Below, piece after piece: positions 48,007 to 55,693 of a DNA stretch of 64,000 bases. A program made the translations under genes and the position numbers. Position 1 is the first letter of the stretch; each line of letters starts with the position of its first letter. Below the pieces are notes generated by a model. That model made no database searches, was not told the DNA's origin, and was given only the letters and a program-made list of their open reading frames with translations. The DNA is from Rhodoblastus acidophilus (GTDB lineage: Bacteria; Pseudomonadota; Alphaproteobacteria; Rhizobiales; Beijerinckiaceae): positions 62,001 to 126,000 of the forward strand of contig NZ_FYDG01000009.1 in the NCBI RefSeq assembly GCF_900187365.1, given 5' to 3'.

Positions 48007-49536
48007 TCAGTCGATCCAGTGCCGCAACAGCGTCTTGCGCTCGGCGTTCCCGCCGATGGCGGGGTCGGTGTAGAAGGAATCGCCGACGAAATGGGTCGAG
48101 GAGATCTCCTCGAACACCGCGCCGGTCTGGCTGCGGAAGGCGTGGCGCATGCCCGGCGTGATGGTGACCACCGCGCCGGGGCCGCAGACGCGTTTCACGC
48201 CGTCGAGCAGCAGCTCCAGTTCGCCGTGCAGAACGTGGAACGTCTCTTCCTTTTTCTCGTGATATTGCTCGGGATGCGTCTGGCCGGGCAGAACGACGAT
48301 CAGCTTCTTGCAATAGTGACGGTTGACGACGGTCACCATGGTGATGCCGAATTCGTCGAAGCGCTCGATGCCATAATGGTGGGAAATTTCCAGCTCGGCT
48401 TCGCCGGGCACGACGCCACGGCTCTGGTCGAGCAAAGCTTTGACCCGATCGACGATGGAGCGCACCTTGGCCCGCACTTGCCTCAGCTCGGTGTTCTCAG
48501 CGGTGACCGCCGCTTGGGCGGGAATGTCGCAGGTGGCCTGGAACTGGCTGTATTTCGACCAGTCGTTGGCGGTGATCGCAGCGGATTGGCAGGGGATGGC
48601 GAAGAACACATCCTCGTCGCGCAGCCGCTCGCCCGCCTTGATCGCGCGCTTGGCGAACACGCCGCGGCGCAGACCGGCAAGCGCCTCCAATTCCCCGGCG
48701 CTCGGCTCGATGCGCGCGCCTTCGAGGCCCGCCATCGCATAGGCCTGCCGCGCCGCCTCCAGCCAGGCGCGCGCCTGGGCGGGATTGGCCGAATAATCGT
48801 TCAGCGCATAACGCTCGGTGGCGACGCCGACGTGCTTCTCGAAAATGCTGGCGCCCTTGGCGACGGCCATGACGACCGGCAGGGTTTCGGCGGGGTCTTC
48901 ATGGGTCGAATAGCCGACGCGCAAATCGGCGTAGCGGGCCTTCAGCACGTCGATCTGGTTGAGCTGGAGCTTTTCGCGCGGCGTCGGATATTGCGCCACG
49001 CAGGCCATCAGCGAAAAGCTCTTGTCGCGATGGCGCATGAAGGCGACGACATTATCGAGATCGTTGAGCCTGACCCCGGCGGTCGAGCCGATCACCGGCA
49101 TGTCGGTCTGGGCGATCTTTTCCAGCAGCGGCCAATCGGTGAACGAGCAGGAGGCGATTTTCACAATGTCGAAACCATCCTCGACGATGCGATCCACCGA
49201 AGTCTCGTCGAAGGGCGTGCACATGGCCAGGAAGCCATGCGCCTTGATGCGCTCAACCAGCTGGCGGGTTTGGGCGCGGTCGAGCCGGGTTTCGGAGAAA
49301 CGCTTGATGTATTTAATGTCCATCCGATCGACGAAATCGGGATGAATGAAGCTGTCGAGATCGCGATATTGCAGTTTGAAGGCGAAGCTGAAAGGATAGC
49401 CTTGAGCGGCGGCGGCGATCTCGTCGATGATGCGCAGGCCGTGCGCCACATCGCCCATGTGGTTGTTGGCGAGTTCGAAAACGAACAGGCGCTCCGGGAG
49501 GTTTTTCTTGCCCGGGACGGCGGGTTGAAAGTTCAT
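48007..49536 (-). CDS. NeuB-type nonulosonate synthase with SAF domain and C-terminal cupin
   Basis: The 509-residue protein starts as a sialic-acid synthase: FELANNHMGD, KLQYRDLDSF, MCTPFDETSVD, VKIASCSFTDWPLL, and GSTAGVRLNDL and FEKHVG further on. A SAF-like domain follows (LRRGVFAKRAIKAGERLRDEDVFFAIP), then a cupin (about residues 385-490) with HPEQYHEKKEETFHVLHGE and TPGMRHAF. NeuB enzymes condense phosphoenolpyruvate with a six-carbon amino sugar to a nine-carbon acid. The cupin is not part of NeuB, PseI or LegI, so the product may be a different acid. It leads the four-gene operon. Confidence 0.87.
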   Translation of the reverse strand: MNFQPAVPGKKNLPERLFVFELANNHMGDVAHGLRIIDEIAAAAQGYPFSFAFKLQYRDLDSFIHPDFVDRMDIKYIKRFSETRLDRAQTRQLVERIKAHGFLAMCTPFDETSVDRIVEDGFDIVKIASCSFTDWPLLEKIAQTDMPVIGSTAGVRLNDLDNVVAFMRHRDKSFSLMACVAQYPTPREKLQLNQIDVLKARYADLRVGYSTHEDPAETLPVVMAVAKGASIFEKHVGVATERYALNDYSANPAQARAWLEAARQAYAMAGLEGARIEPSAGELEALAGLRRGVFAKRAIKAGERLRDEDVFFAIPCQSAAITANDWSKYSQFQATCDIPAQAAVTAENTELRQVRAKVRSIVDRVKALLDQSRGVVPGEAELEISHHYGIERFDEFGITMVTVVNRHYCKKLIVVLPGQTHPEQYHEKKEETFHVLHGELELLLDGVKRVCGPGAVVTITPGMRHAFRSQTGAVFEEISSTHFVGDSFYTDPAIGGNAERKTLLRHWID

Positions 49537-49682
49537 CGCACCTTATCCTCATGGCGCAAGAGGCGGCCGCCCCCGGATCGCATCGGCGCGCGGACGACGC
49601 GGCCCACGGAATTGCGGACGCGCCCGCGAGGGTTTATCGAGCATTCCGTTAGGTAACTGGGAAAATGGTTAACGAAATGGTG

Positions 49683-49697
49683 TTAATGACCCGTTAA
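49683..49697. promoter_or_regulatory. CtrA-type box between NeuB operon and GST gene
   Basis: TTAA-N7-TTAA, with a further TTAAC at 49669-49673 that forms a third half-site. It lies 147 bases upstream of the leftward NeuB operon start and 88 bases before the rightward GST gene. Confidence 0.5.
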
Positions 49698-49784
49698 GGC
49701 TTTCGTTCAAACGTGAGGGCTTCTTGGGGGCGAGGCGCGCTTCTATAGGGTGCGTCCCGCCGAGAAAAGACTTACAAGTCGGGC

Positions 49785-50477
49785 ATGTTCCAGCTTTATC
49801 ATCATCCGCTCTGTCCGCTCTCGCGCTTCATCCGCCTGTCGCTCGGCGAATACGGCGTTGAAGCCGAATTGATCGAGGAACGGGTCCACGAGCGCCGGCG
49901 CGAGTTTCTCATGCTCGATCCGGCCGGCCAGACGCCGGTTTTGGTGACGGAGGACAATCACGTCATTCCGGGCGCGGGCGTCATTGCGGAATGGCTGGAT
50001 GAAATCCTGGGCGAGTCGCTGGGCATTCACCGGTTGCTGCCGGTTTCGCCGCGCGAGCGGGTGGAAACCCGTCGCCTGATGGCCTGGTTCAACGACAAGT
50101 TCTTCGGCGAAGTCTCCAATTGGCTGGTGACGGAAAAAGTTTATAAACGCTTCATGGCGACCGAAATCGGCAGCGGCGCGCCCGATATGGACGTGGTGCG
50201 CGCGGCGCGCGCCAATGTGCGCCATCATCTGCGCTATATTTCCTGGTTGGCGCAGAACCGGAACTGGCTCGGCGGCGACCGCATGACCTATGCCGATCTC
50301 GCGGCGGCCGCCCATCTTTCGAGCGTGGATTATCTGGGCGACGTGCCGTGGGACGAGGAAGAGCCGGCCAAGCAATGGTACCAGCGCGTCAAGAGCCGAC
50401 CGAGTTTCCGCCCGCTGCTGGCCGACCGGGCGCCGGGCGTGGCGGTCAATCCGATCTATACGGAAATGGACTTCTAG
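49785..50477 (+). CDS. Glutathione S-transferase family protein
   Basis: The 230-residue protein has the thioredoxin-like N-terminal domain (MFQLYHHPLCPLSRFIRLSLGEYG, then GQTPVLVTEDNHVIPGAGVIAEWLDE) and an all-helical C-terminal domain (NWLGGDRMTYADLAAAAHL). The active-site motif is PLCPLSR, so a Ser or Cys is in the catalytic position. Its substrate is unknown. It comes directly before queG, a common neighbourhood in Rhizobiales. Confidence 0.9.
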   Translation: MFQLYHHPLCPLSRFIRLSLGEYGVEAELIEERVHERRREFLMLDPAGQTPVLVTEDNHVIPGAGVIAEWLDEILGESLGIHRLLPVSPRERVETRRLMAWFNDKFFGEVSNWLVTEKVYKRFMATEIGSGAPDMDVVRAARANVRHHLRYISWLAQNRNWLGGDRMTYADLAAAAHLSSVDYLGDVPWDEEEPAKQWYQRVKSRPSFRPLLADRAPGVAVNPIYTEMDF

Positions 50478-51574
50478 ATTTTCTGCGCCGCGAGGCGCGC
50501 AACCTCGGCTTCGACGCGTGCCGCGTCGCCAGGCCCGACGCCATTCCGCACGCCCCCGCCGCGCTGCAAACCTTCATCGCCGAGGGCCGGCACGGCGACA
50601 TGGATTGGCTAGGGGAACGGCGAGACCGGCGCGCCGACCCGCGCAAGCTGTGGCCCGACGTCCGCAGCATCGTCATGCTCGGCATAAACTATGGGCCGGA
50701 CCTCGCGCCGGTCGAACCGAACGCCGGCGCCATCTCGGTTTACGCCAGGAATCGCGACTATCACGACGTCATCAAGGGCAAGCTGAAGCAACTCGCCGGC
50801 GCGTTTTTAGCTTTTGCGCGCGCGCAGGCGGGCGTGGAGGGCGAGGTCAAGGTGTTCGTGGACACCGCGCCGGTGATGGAAAAGCCCCTCGCGGCCGCCG
50901 CCGGACTGGGATGGCAAGGCAAGCACACCAATCTGGTGTCGCGCCAGTTTGGCTCCTGGCTGTTTCTCGGCAGCATTTTCACCAACCTCGACCTGCCCGC
51001 CGACCCGCCGGAAGCGGACCATTGCGGCAAATGCCGCGCCTGCGTCGACGCCTGCCCCACCGGGGCGCTCGACTCCGGGAAAATCGACGCGCGGCTGTGC
51101 GTCTCCTATCTCACCATCGAGACCAAGGGGCAGATCCCTGCCGGCTTGCGCGAAAAAATCGGCAACCGCATCTATGGCTGCGACGATTGCCTCGCCGTCT
51201 GCCCCTGGAACAAATTCGCGCAAACAGCCCGCGAGGCGAAATTTTCCGCGCGCGCCGATCTTGTCGCGCCTCCGCTCGCCGAACTCGCGGCGCTGGACGA
51301 GGCGGCGTTCCGCCAAAAATTTTCGGGCAATCCGGTCAAGCGGATCGGCCACGCGCGATTCCTGCGCAATGTGCTGCTCGCCATCGGCAATTCCGGCGAC
51401 GGGGCGCTCGCGCCGCTGGCGAAAGCGCGGCTCGGCCATGAATCAGCGCTGGTGCGCGGCATGGCGGTCTGGGCGCTGGCGCGCTTGCTGCCCCGCGACG
51501 AATTTGCGAGCTTGGCCGCGAAAAATAGCGATGAGCCGGACCCGGACGTCCGCTCGGAATGGGGAACGCCGTGA
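50375..51574 (+). CDS. queG: Epoxyqueuosine reductase QueG (start uncertain)
   Basis: QueG reduces epoxyqueuosine to queuosine in the tRNA wobble base, using cobalamin and two 4Fe-4S clusters. The protein has VFVDTAPVMEKPLAAAAGLGWQGKHTN, the ferredoxin-like motifs CGKCRACVDACPTGAL and CDDCLAVCPWN, and HEAT-like repeats at the end. Homology begins at FLRREARNLGFDACRVARP near 50480, but no ATG, GTG or TTG exists between there and 50375, so the start is unclear. Either the ATG at 50375 (inside the GST gene) is used, or CTG at 50483, or there is a frameshift. Confidence 0.85.
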   Translation: MVPARQEPTEFPPAAGRPGAGRGGQSDLYGNGLLDFLRREARNLGFDACRVARPDAIPHAPAALQTFIAEGRHGDMDWLGERRDRRADPRKLWPDVRSIVMLGINYGPDLAPVEPNAGAISVYARNRDYHDVIKGKLKQLAGAFLAFARAQAGVEGEVKVFVDTAPVMEKPLAAAAGLGWQGKHTNLVSRQFGSWLFLGSIFTNLDLPADPPEADHCGKCRACVDACPTGALDSGKIDARLCVSYLTIETKGQIPAGLREKIGNRIYGCDDCLAVCPWNKFAQTAREAKFSARADLVAPPLAELAALDEAAFRQKFSGNPVKRIGHARFLRNVLLAIGNSGDGALAPLAKARLGHESALVRGMAVWALARLLPRDEFASLAAKNSDEPDPDVRSEWGTP

Positions 51575-52428
51575 ATCTTGTGATCTTTGGGCTCGGCTAT
51601 AGCGCGAGCTTTTATGCGGCCGAAGCGGCCAGGACCTTCGAGCGGATAACGGCCACCAAACGCGCGCCCGACGTCGCGGGCGCCGGGCGCCTCCATCTGC
51701 TGCCTTTTGACGGCGGCGTGGAGAAAATCGACCCGCGCCTGCGCGCGGCTGTGGCCGAGGCCGACGCCGCGCTGGTCAGCGCCGCGCCCGATGCGGCAGG
51801 CGATCCCGTGCTCCGCCGACTGAGCGACGAGATCGCGGCGGCGCCGAAGCTGAAGACCATCGTCTATCTCTCGACGATCGGCGTTTATGGCGACCATCAG
51901 GGCGCCTGGATCGACGAAACCGCGCCGCTGCGGCCCGCCAATGAGCGGACCCGTTGGCGGGTGACGGCGGAGAATGACTGGCTGGCCCTGGGCGAGCGCT
52001 TCGGCAAGCAGGTCTATATCCTCAGGCTGTCAGGAATCTACGGTCCCGGACGCAGCGTGATCGAGAAGTTGCGCGACGGAACCGCCAAGCGTCTGGTCAA
52101 GCCCGGCCAGGTGTTCAATCGCATCCATGTCGCGGACATCGGCCGGGCGATCGACGCCTGCTTCGCCGGCGCGGCGGCGGCCGGCGTCTATAATGTGACG
52201 GACGACGAACCGGCGCCGCCGCAGGATGTGGTGGCTTACGCAGCGCAAGCGCTGGGCGTCGCGCCGCCGCCGGAGCAGGACTTCGCGGAGGCGCGGCTGT
52301 CCCCCATGGCCCGCAGTTTTTACGGCGAGAACAAGAGAGTGGCGAATGTAAGAATGAAAAGCGGATTGGGCGTCGCCTTGGCCTATCCCACCTATCGCGA
52401 AGGCGTAACGGCCTTGGCCGGCGCGTGA
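51571..52428 (+). CDS. SDR / NAD-dependent epimerase-like protein (YeeZ type)
   Basis: The 285-residue protein has the Rossmann start LVIFGLGYSASFYA, the YLSTIGVYGDHQGAWIDE motif in place of the usual catalytic Tyr-x3-Lys, LRLSGIYGPGRSV and FNRIHVADIGRAI, as in the YeeZ family. GTG 51571 overlaps the queG stop by four bases; ATG 51559 is an alternative. Function is unknown. It is co-transcribed with queG. Confidence 0.82.
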   Translation: MNLVIFGLGYSASFYAAEAARTFERITATKRAPDVAGAGRLHLLPFDGGVEKIDPRLRAAVAEADAALVSAAPDAAGDPVLRRLSDEIAAAPKLKTIVYLSTIGVYGDHQGAWIDETAPLRPANERTRWRVTAENDWLALGERFGKQVYILRLSGIYGPGRSVIEKLRDGTAKRLVKPGQVFNRIHVADIGRAIDACFAGAAAAGVYNVTDDEPAPPQDVVAYAAQALGVAPPPEQDFAEARLSPMARSFYGENKRVANVRMKSGLGVALAYPTYREGVTALAGA

Positions 52429-53227
52429 CCCCGAAGCGTGCTGACCCGCCTTTTGGAACGATCCTGCGCGCCTTGGCGCGGGGGCGCGGGCGCGCCGCCT
52501 GGGGCTCTGGGGCGAACGCCGTCCGCTCCCGCTTCGGGCGCGACATGGGGGCGCGGCCGCTGTGTCCGATCAGCCAGCCCGGAATTTTTTTTCGCCCCGT
52601 CAGGGTGGCGGTGCTGCAAGGTCCTGAGTTTTTCGATACTTATCCGCAAAGTGCCTCGCGGACGCGCTGGACGCGTTCTTGACTCAGCGGTTCAAGGGGG
52701 GCCCGAATCGCCGCGAGCGTGGCAGTAACTTTTTTTTGTGCGCCGGGCGCCTGAATGTTTTTGCTCGGAGTCGGCGCGTTCCCCGGCGCATCGGATCAAA
52801 GGAGGCTTGCGCGGGCCGTTTTGCGGGCCGCAAGAGTCGAAAAATCGTTGTTTGGCCGTTGCGTGGCCAACCCTCGGCGTGTATCGTTTGGCCGTGAACA
52901 TCTTGTTATGTATTGTTCAAGCTTAACCATACACAAACAAATGTAGTTGAGTTTAGATACTCAAGAAAAGCAAGACATCTACTTAAGATGGCCCGATGAC
53001 GAGCAATATGCGCCCCAACTGATTCATTTCATTATTGATTTTAGTGGGGATTTTTGTTAAAAGGCATGGAAGCTAATTTGTCGGACGCCCAAATGATGTC
53101 ATGATCCTGTATCCCTGCGTGGTTTCCGGATACGAATAAGGTAGGTCTCGCGCATAGACGAGACAGCCTTTGTCTACGTATTCATAAATATAGCGTCGAC
53201 AAGCAAGCAAAAGACAAGAAGACGAAA
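52429..53227. other. 799-bp non-coding stretch upstream of dnaA
   Basis: No believable gene was found. The left 450 bp is GC-rich with two T-runs (from about 52584 and 52731). The right 350 bp (about 52880-53227) is strikingly AT-rich for this genome and contains a perfect inverted repeat (TTGAGT/ACTCAA, 52947-52964), a second one (GTCTCG/CGAGAC, near 53146-53165), and a single DnaA-box-like 9-mer TTATCCGCA at 52640-52648. It likely holds the dnaA promoter and leader. Confidence 0.7.
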
Positions 53228-54658
53228 ATGGCAAAGGCAAACACTCAAAAAGCAATGACCGACGCCAACGCCTATGGCGAAGAGGTGACCAAGTTTTGCG
53301 CCGTCCTGCGCGCCGAACTGGGTGACGCCATTTACTCCTCTTGGTTCACACGTCTTGAACTGGACCGTATTACTGAAGGTTGCGCTTATCTTTCCGTGCC
53401 GACCAAATTTCTCAAGAGCTGGATTCACGCGCATTATTACGACAAGCTCCGCGCGATCGCCCTGGCGCAGCTTCCAGACATCTCGGAAATCTTCCTGTCG
53501 GTGCGCACCTCGACTTTCAGCGTCGTAAGCGCCGAGGCCGAACCTGCGGCGCTGGCGCGCGGCGCAGGCGCGCAGGCCGCCGCGGCCGGGGCGCCCCGCG
53601 AGATCTACAAGGAAGCCAACGCGGGGGTGGAAACCTCGACGCTGGATACGCGGATGACGTTTGCGACCTTCCTGGTCAGCAAATCCAACCAGCTGGCTTT
53701 TTCCGCCGCGCAGGAGGTCAGCCGGTCCTCGTCGATCTACAATCCCTTCTACATTCATGCCGGCGTGGGGCTCGGCAAGACCCACCTTGTCCAGGCGATC
53801 GCTCAGGCCGCGACCTCAGCGGGGCGCAAAGCGCTCTATCTCACGGCCGAAAAATTCATGTACAGCTTCGTTTCGGCGCTCAAGTCGCAGAACTCGCTGT
53901 CGTTCAAGGAATCGCTGCGCGGGATCGACATCCTCATCATCGATGACGTGCAATTCCTTCAGGGCAAGGCGATCCAGCAGGAATTCTGCCACACCATCAA
54001 CTCGCTGATCGACAATGGCCGTCAGGTCGTCATCGCCTGCGACCGCACGCCCAACGAACTCGACAATCTCGACGAGCGCATCCGCTCGCGCCTCGCCGGC
54101 GGGCTTTGCGTCGAAATTCACCCGCTCGACGACGAATTGCGGCTCAAGATCGTTGAAGCCCGGATTGCGGCGACCAAAATCGTGCAGCCGGCCTTCGACG
54201 TCTCGCCCGCCGTGGTGGTCATGGTCGCCAACCTGATCCGCACCAACGGCCGCGATCTCGACGGCGCGGTCAACCGTCTGCTCGCCCATACGACGCTGGT
54301 CGGCGCGGTTCTGTCGATCGAACAGGCGGAAAACGCCATCCGCGACCTGATCCGGCATCGCGAGGCCAAGCGGATCAAGATCGAGGATATCCAGAAACTG
54401 GTCGCGACCCATTTCAACGTCAGCCGCGCCGATATCCTGTCGTCGCGCCGCACGGCCAATGTGGTGAAGCCGCGCCAGATCGCCATGTACTTGGCCAAAA
54501 TCCTGACGCCGCGTTCGCTTCCCGAGATCGGGCGCCGCTTCGGCGGCCGCGATCACACCACTGTCTTGCACGCGGTTCGGAAGATCGACGCGCTGGTCGC
54601 CAAGGACAATGCGCTGAAACGCGAACTGGACCTGCTGAAGCAATTGCTCGAGGATTGA
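53228..54658 (+). CDS. dnaA: Chromosomal replication initiator DnaA
   Basis: DnaA binds oriC, melts DNA and loads the helicase. The 476-residue protein has domain I (about 1-95), the AAA+ core with Walker A GVGLGKTHL, Walker B ILIIDDVQFL and ERIRSRLAGG (Arg finger), and domain IV with the DnaA signature GRDHTTVLHAVRKID. It is the normal alphaproteobacterial length. The usual upstream neighbour rpsT is absent; queG-SDR lie there. ATG 53228 follows an AAGAAG leader. Confidence 0.97.
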   Translation: MAKANTQKAMTDANAYGEEVTKFCAVLRAELGDAIYSSWFTRLELDRITEGCAYLSVPTKFLKSWIHAHYYDKLRAIALAQLPDISEIFLSVRTSTFSVVSAEAEPAALARGAGAQAAAAGAPREIYKEANAGVETSTLDTRMTFATFLVSKSNQLAFSAAQEVSRSSSIYNPFYIHAGVGLGKTHLVQAIAQAATSAGRKALYLTAEKFMYSFVSALKSQNSLSFKESLRGIDILIIDDVQFLQGKAIQQEFCHTINSLIDNGRQVVIACDRTPNELDNLDERIRSRLAGGLCVEIHPLDDELRLKIVEARIAATKIVQPAFDVSPAVVVMVANLIRTNGRDLDGAVNRLLAHTTLVGAVLSIEQAENAIRDLIRHREAKRIKIEDIQKLVATHFNVSRADILSSRRTANVVKPRQIAMYLAKILTPRSLPEIGRRFGGRDHTTVLHAVRKIDALVAKDNALKRELDLLKQLLED

Positions 54659-54682
54659 CCCCCGCTTCGACATCACGCACAT

Positions 54683-54721
54683 AAAAGCGCGGCCCCGATC
54701 CTATCGGGGCCGCGCTTTTTT
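54683..54721. terminator. Bidirectional terminator between dnaA and uppP
   Basis: A 17-bp perfect stem (54683-54699 with 54703-54719), a 3-base loop, flanked by A on the left and T on the right. It can end transcription from both the rightward dnaA and the leftward uppP. Confidence 0.92.
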
Positions 54722-54735
54722 GCGTCAGCCGAATG

Positions 54736-55611
54736 TCAGGCCAGCCAGCCCAGGGAAACGCCGGCGATCAGGACGACGCCGAGCGCGAAGCGATAGAACA
54801 CGAAAATCCAGGACGAGAACCGCTCCAGATATTTCATCAGGCTCCAGATCGCCGCAAAGGCGGAAATCGAGGCGACCAGCAGTCCGACGCCGAGGATCAT
54901 CCAGCCGTCGAGCGACAGATGGGCGTGATGCAGTTCGTAAAGCTCCTTGACGCCGGCGAGAAAGATCGCGGGCAACCCAAGCAGAAACGAAAAACGGGCG
55001 GCCTCGTCGCGCTTGAGATCGAGGAACATCGCGGCGGTCAGGGTCGATCCCGACCGCGACACGCCGGGAATGAGCGCGCCGACCTGCGCCAGGCCGACCA
55101 GCATGGCGTCCTTGAGCGAAACATGATCCAGCGTCCGGCGATGCTTGCAGAATTTTTCCGCCATCGCCAGCAGCAGCGACATCACGATGCAGGCGGCGCC
55201 GATCACATAAAGGCTGCGCAGCGGCGACCCGCATGTGTTCAGCGTCTTGGAGAGCAGCACGCCAAAAACGACCAGCGGCAAGGTCGCCAGCATGATCCAG
55301 GTGGTGAAGCGAAACTGCCAGTCGCGAAAATCGCGCCGCCAGACCGCATTGACGGAGCCGCTGACCAGCCCGGCGAAATCGCGCCAAAAATAGGAGATCA
55401 CGGCGGCGAGCGCCGCCAATTGCATGGCTGCGGAAAACGCGGAGCCGGGGTCGCGCCAGCCGAGCAGCGCCGGAACGATGCGCATATGCGCGGTGGAAGA
55501 AATCGGCAGCAGTTCCGAAATACCCTGAACCACGCCAAGCACGGCGACCTTGGCGGCGCCGAGTTCAATAAATCCTGTGTCCAGTCCCTGGGTGCAGGCT
55601 TCGGCGGCCAT
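54736..55611 (-). CDS. uppP: Undecaprenyl-diphosphatase (UppP/BacA)
   Basis: UppP dephosphorylates undecaprenyl diphosphate on the periplasmic face so that the lipid carrier can be reused for peptidoglycan and glycan synthesis. The 291-residue protein has the two conserved motifs: VLGVVQGISELLPISSTAHM and LIPGVSRSGSTLTAAMFL, with eight or so helices. It is slightly longer than the usual 270 at the N-terminus. It provides carrier for the glycan locus as well as for cell wall. Confidence 0.94.
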   Translation of the reverse strand: MAAEACTQGLDTGFIELGAAKVAVLGVVQGISELLPISSTAHMRIVPALLGWRDPGSAFSAAMQLAALAAVISYFWRDFAGLVSGSVNAVWRRDFRDWQFRFTTWIMLATLPLVVFGVLLSKTLNTCGSPLRSLYVIGAACIVMSLLLAMAEKFCKHRRTLDHVSLKDAMLVGLAQVGALIPGVSRSGSTLTAAMFLDLKRDEAARFSFLLGLPAIFLAGVKELYELHHAHLSLDGWMILGVGLLVASISAFAAIWSLMKYLERFSSWIFVFYRFALGVVLIAGVSLGWLA

Positions 55612-55633
55612 GAGCGCACTCCTGTCGAATCAT

Positions 55634-55671
55634 GAAAAAGCCTCCGCCGTTTTTGACCCACGCGGCGGAGG
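55634..55671 (-). terminator. Terminator after ecm
   Basis: On the minus strand a 10-bp perfect stem (GCCTCCGCCG with CGGCGGAGGC) with a 13-base loop is followed by TTTTT. It lies about 22 bases after the ecm stop. Confidence 0.88.
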
Positions 55672-55693
55672 CTGGCAATGTCTTGCGGCCGGT

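Noticed and set aside
52640-52648. DnaA-box-like TTATCCGCA as evidence for oriC
   Set aside because: Only one near-match was found, with no cluster; alphaproteobacterial origins usually lie elsewhere than beside dnaA.
52425-52682. 85-codon frame in the gap before dnaA
   Set aside because: No ribosome site, Arg/Ser/Pro-rich, no recognisable family; treated as non-coding.
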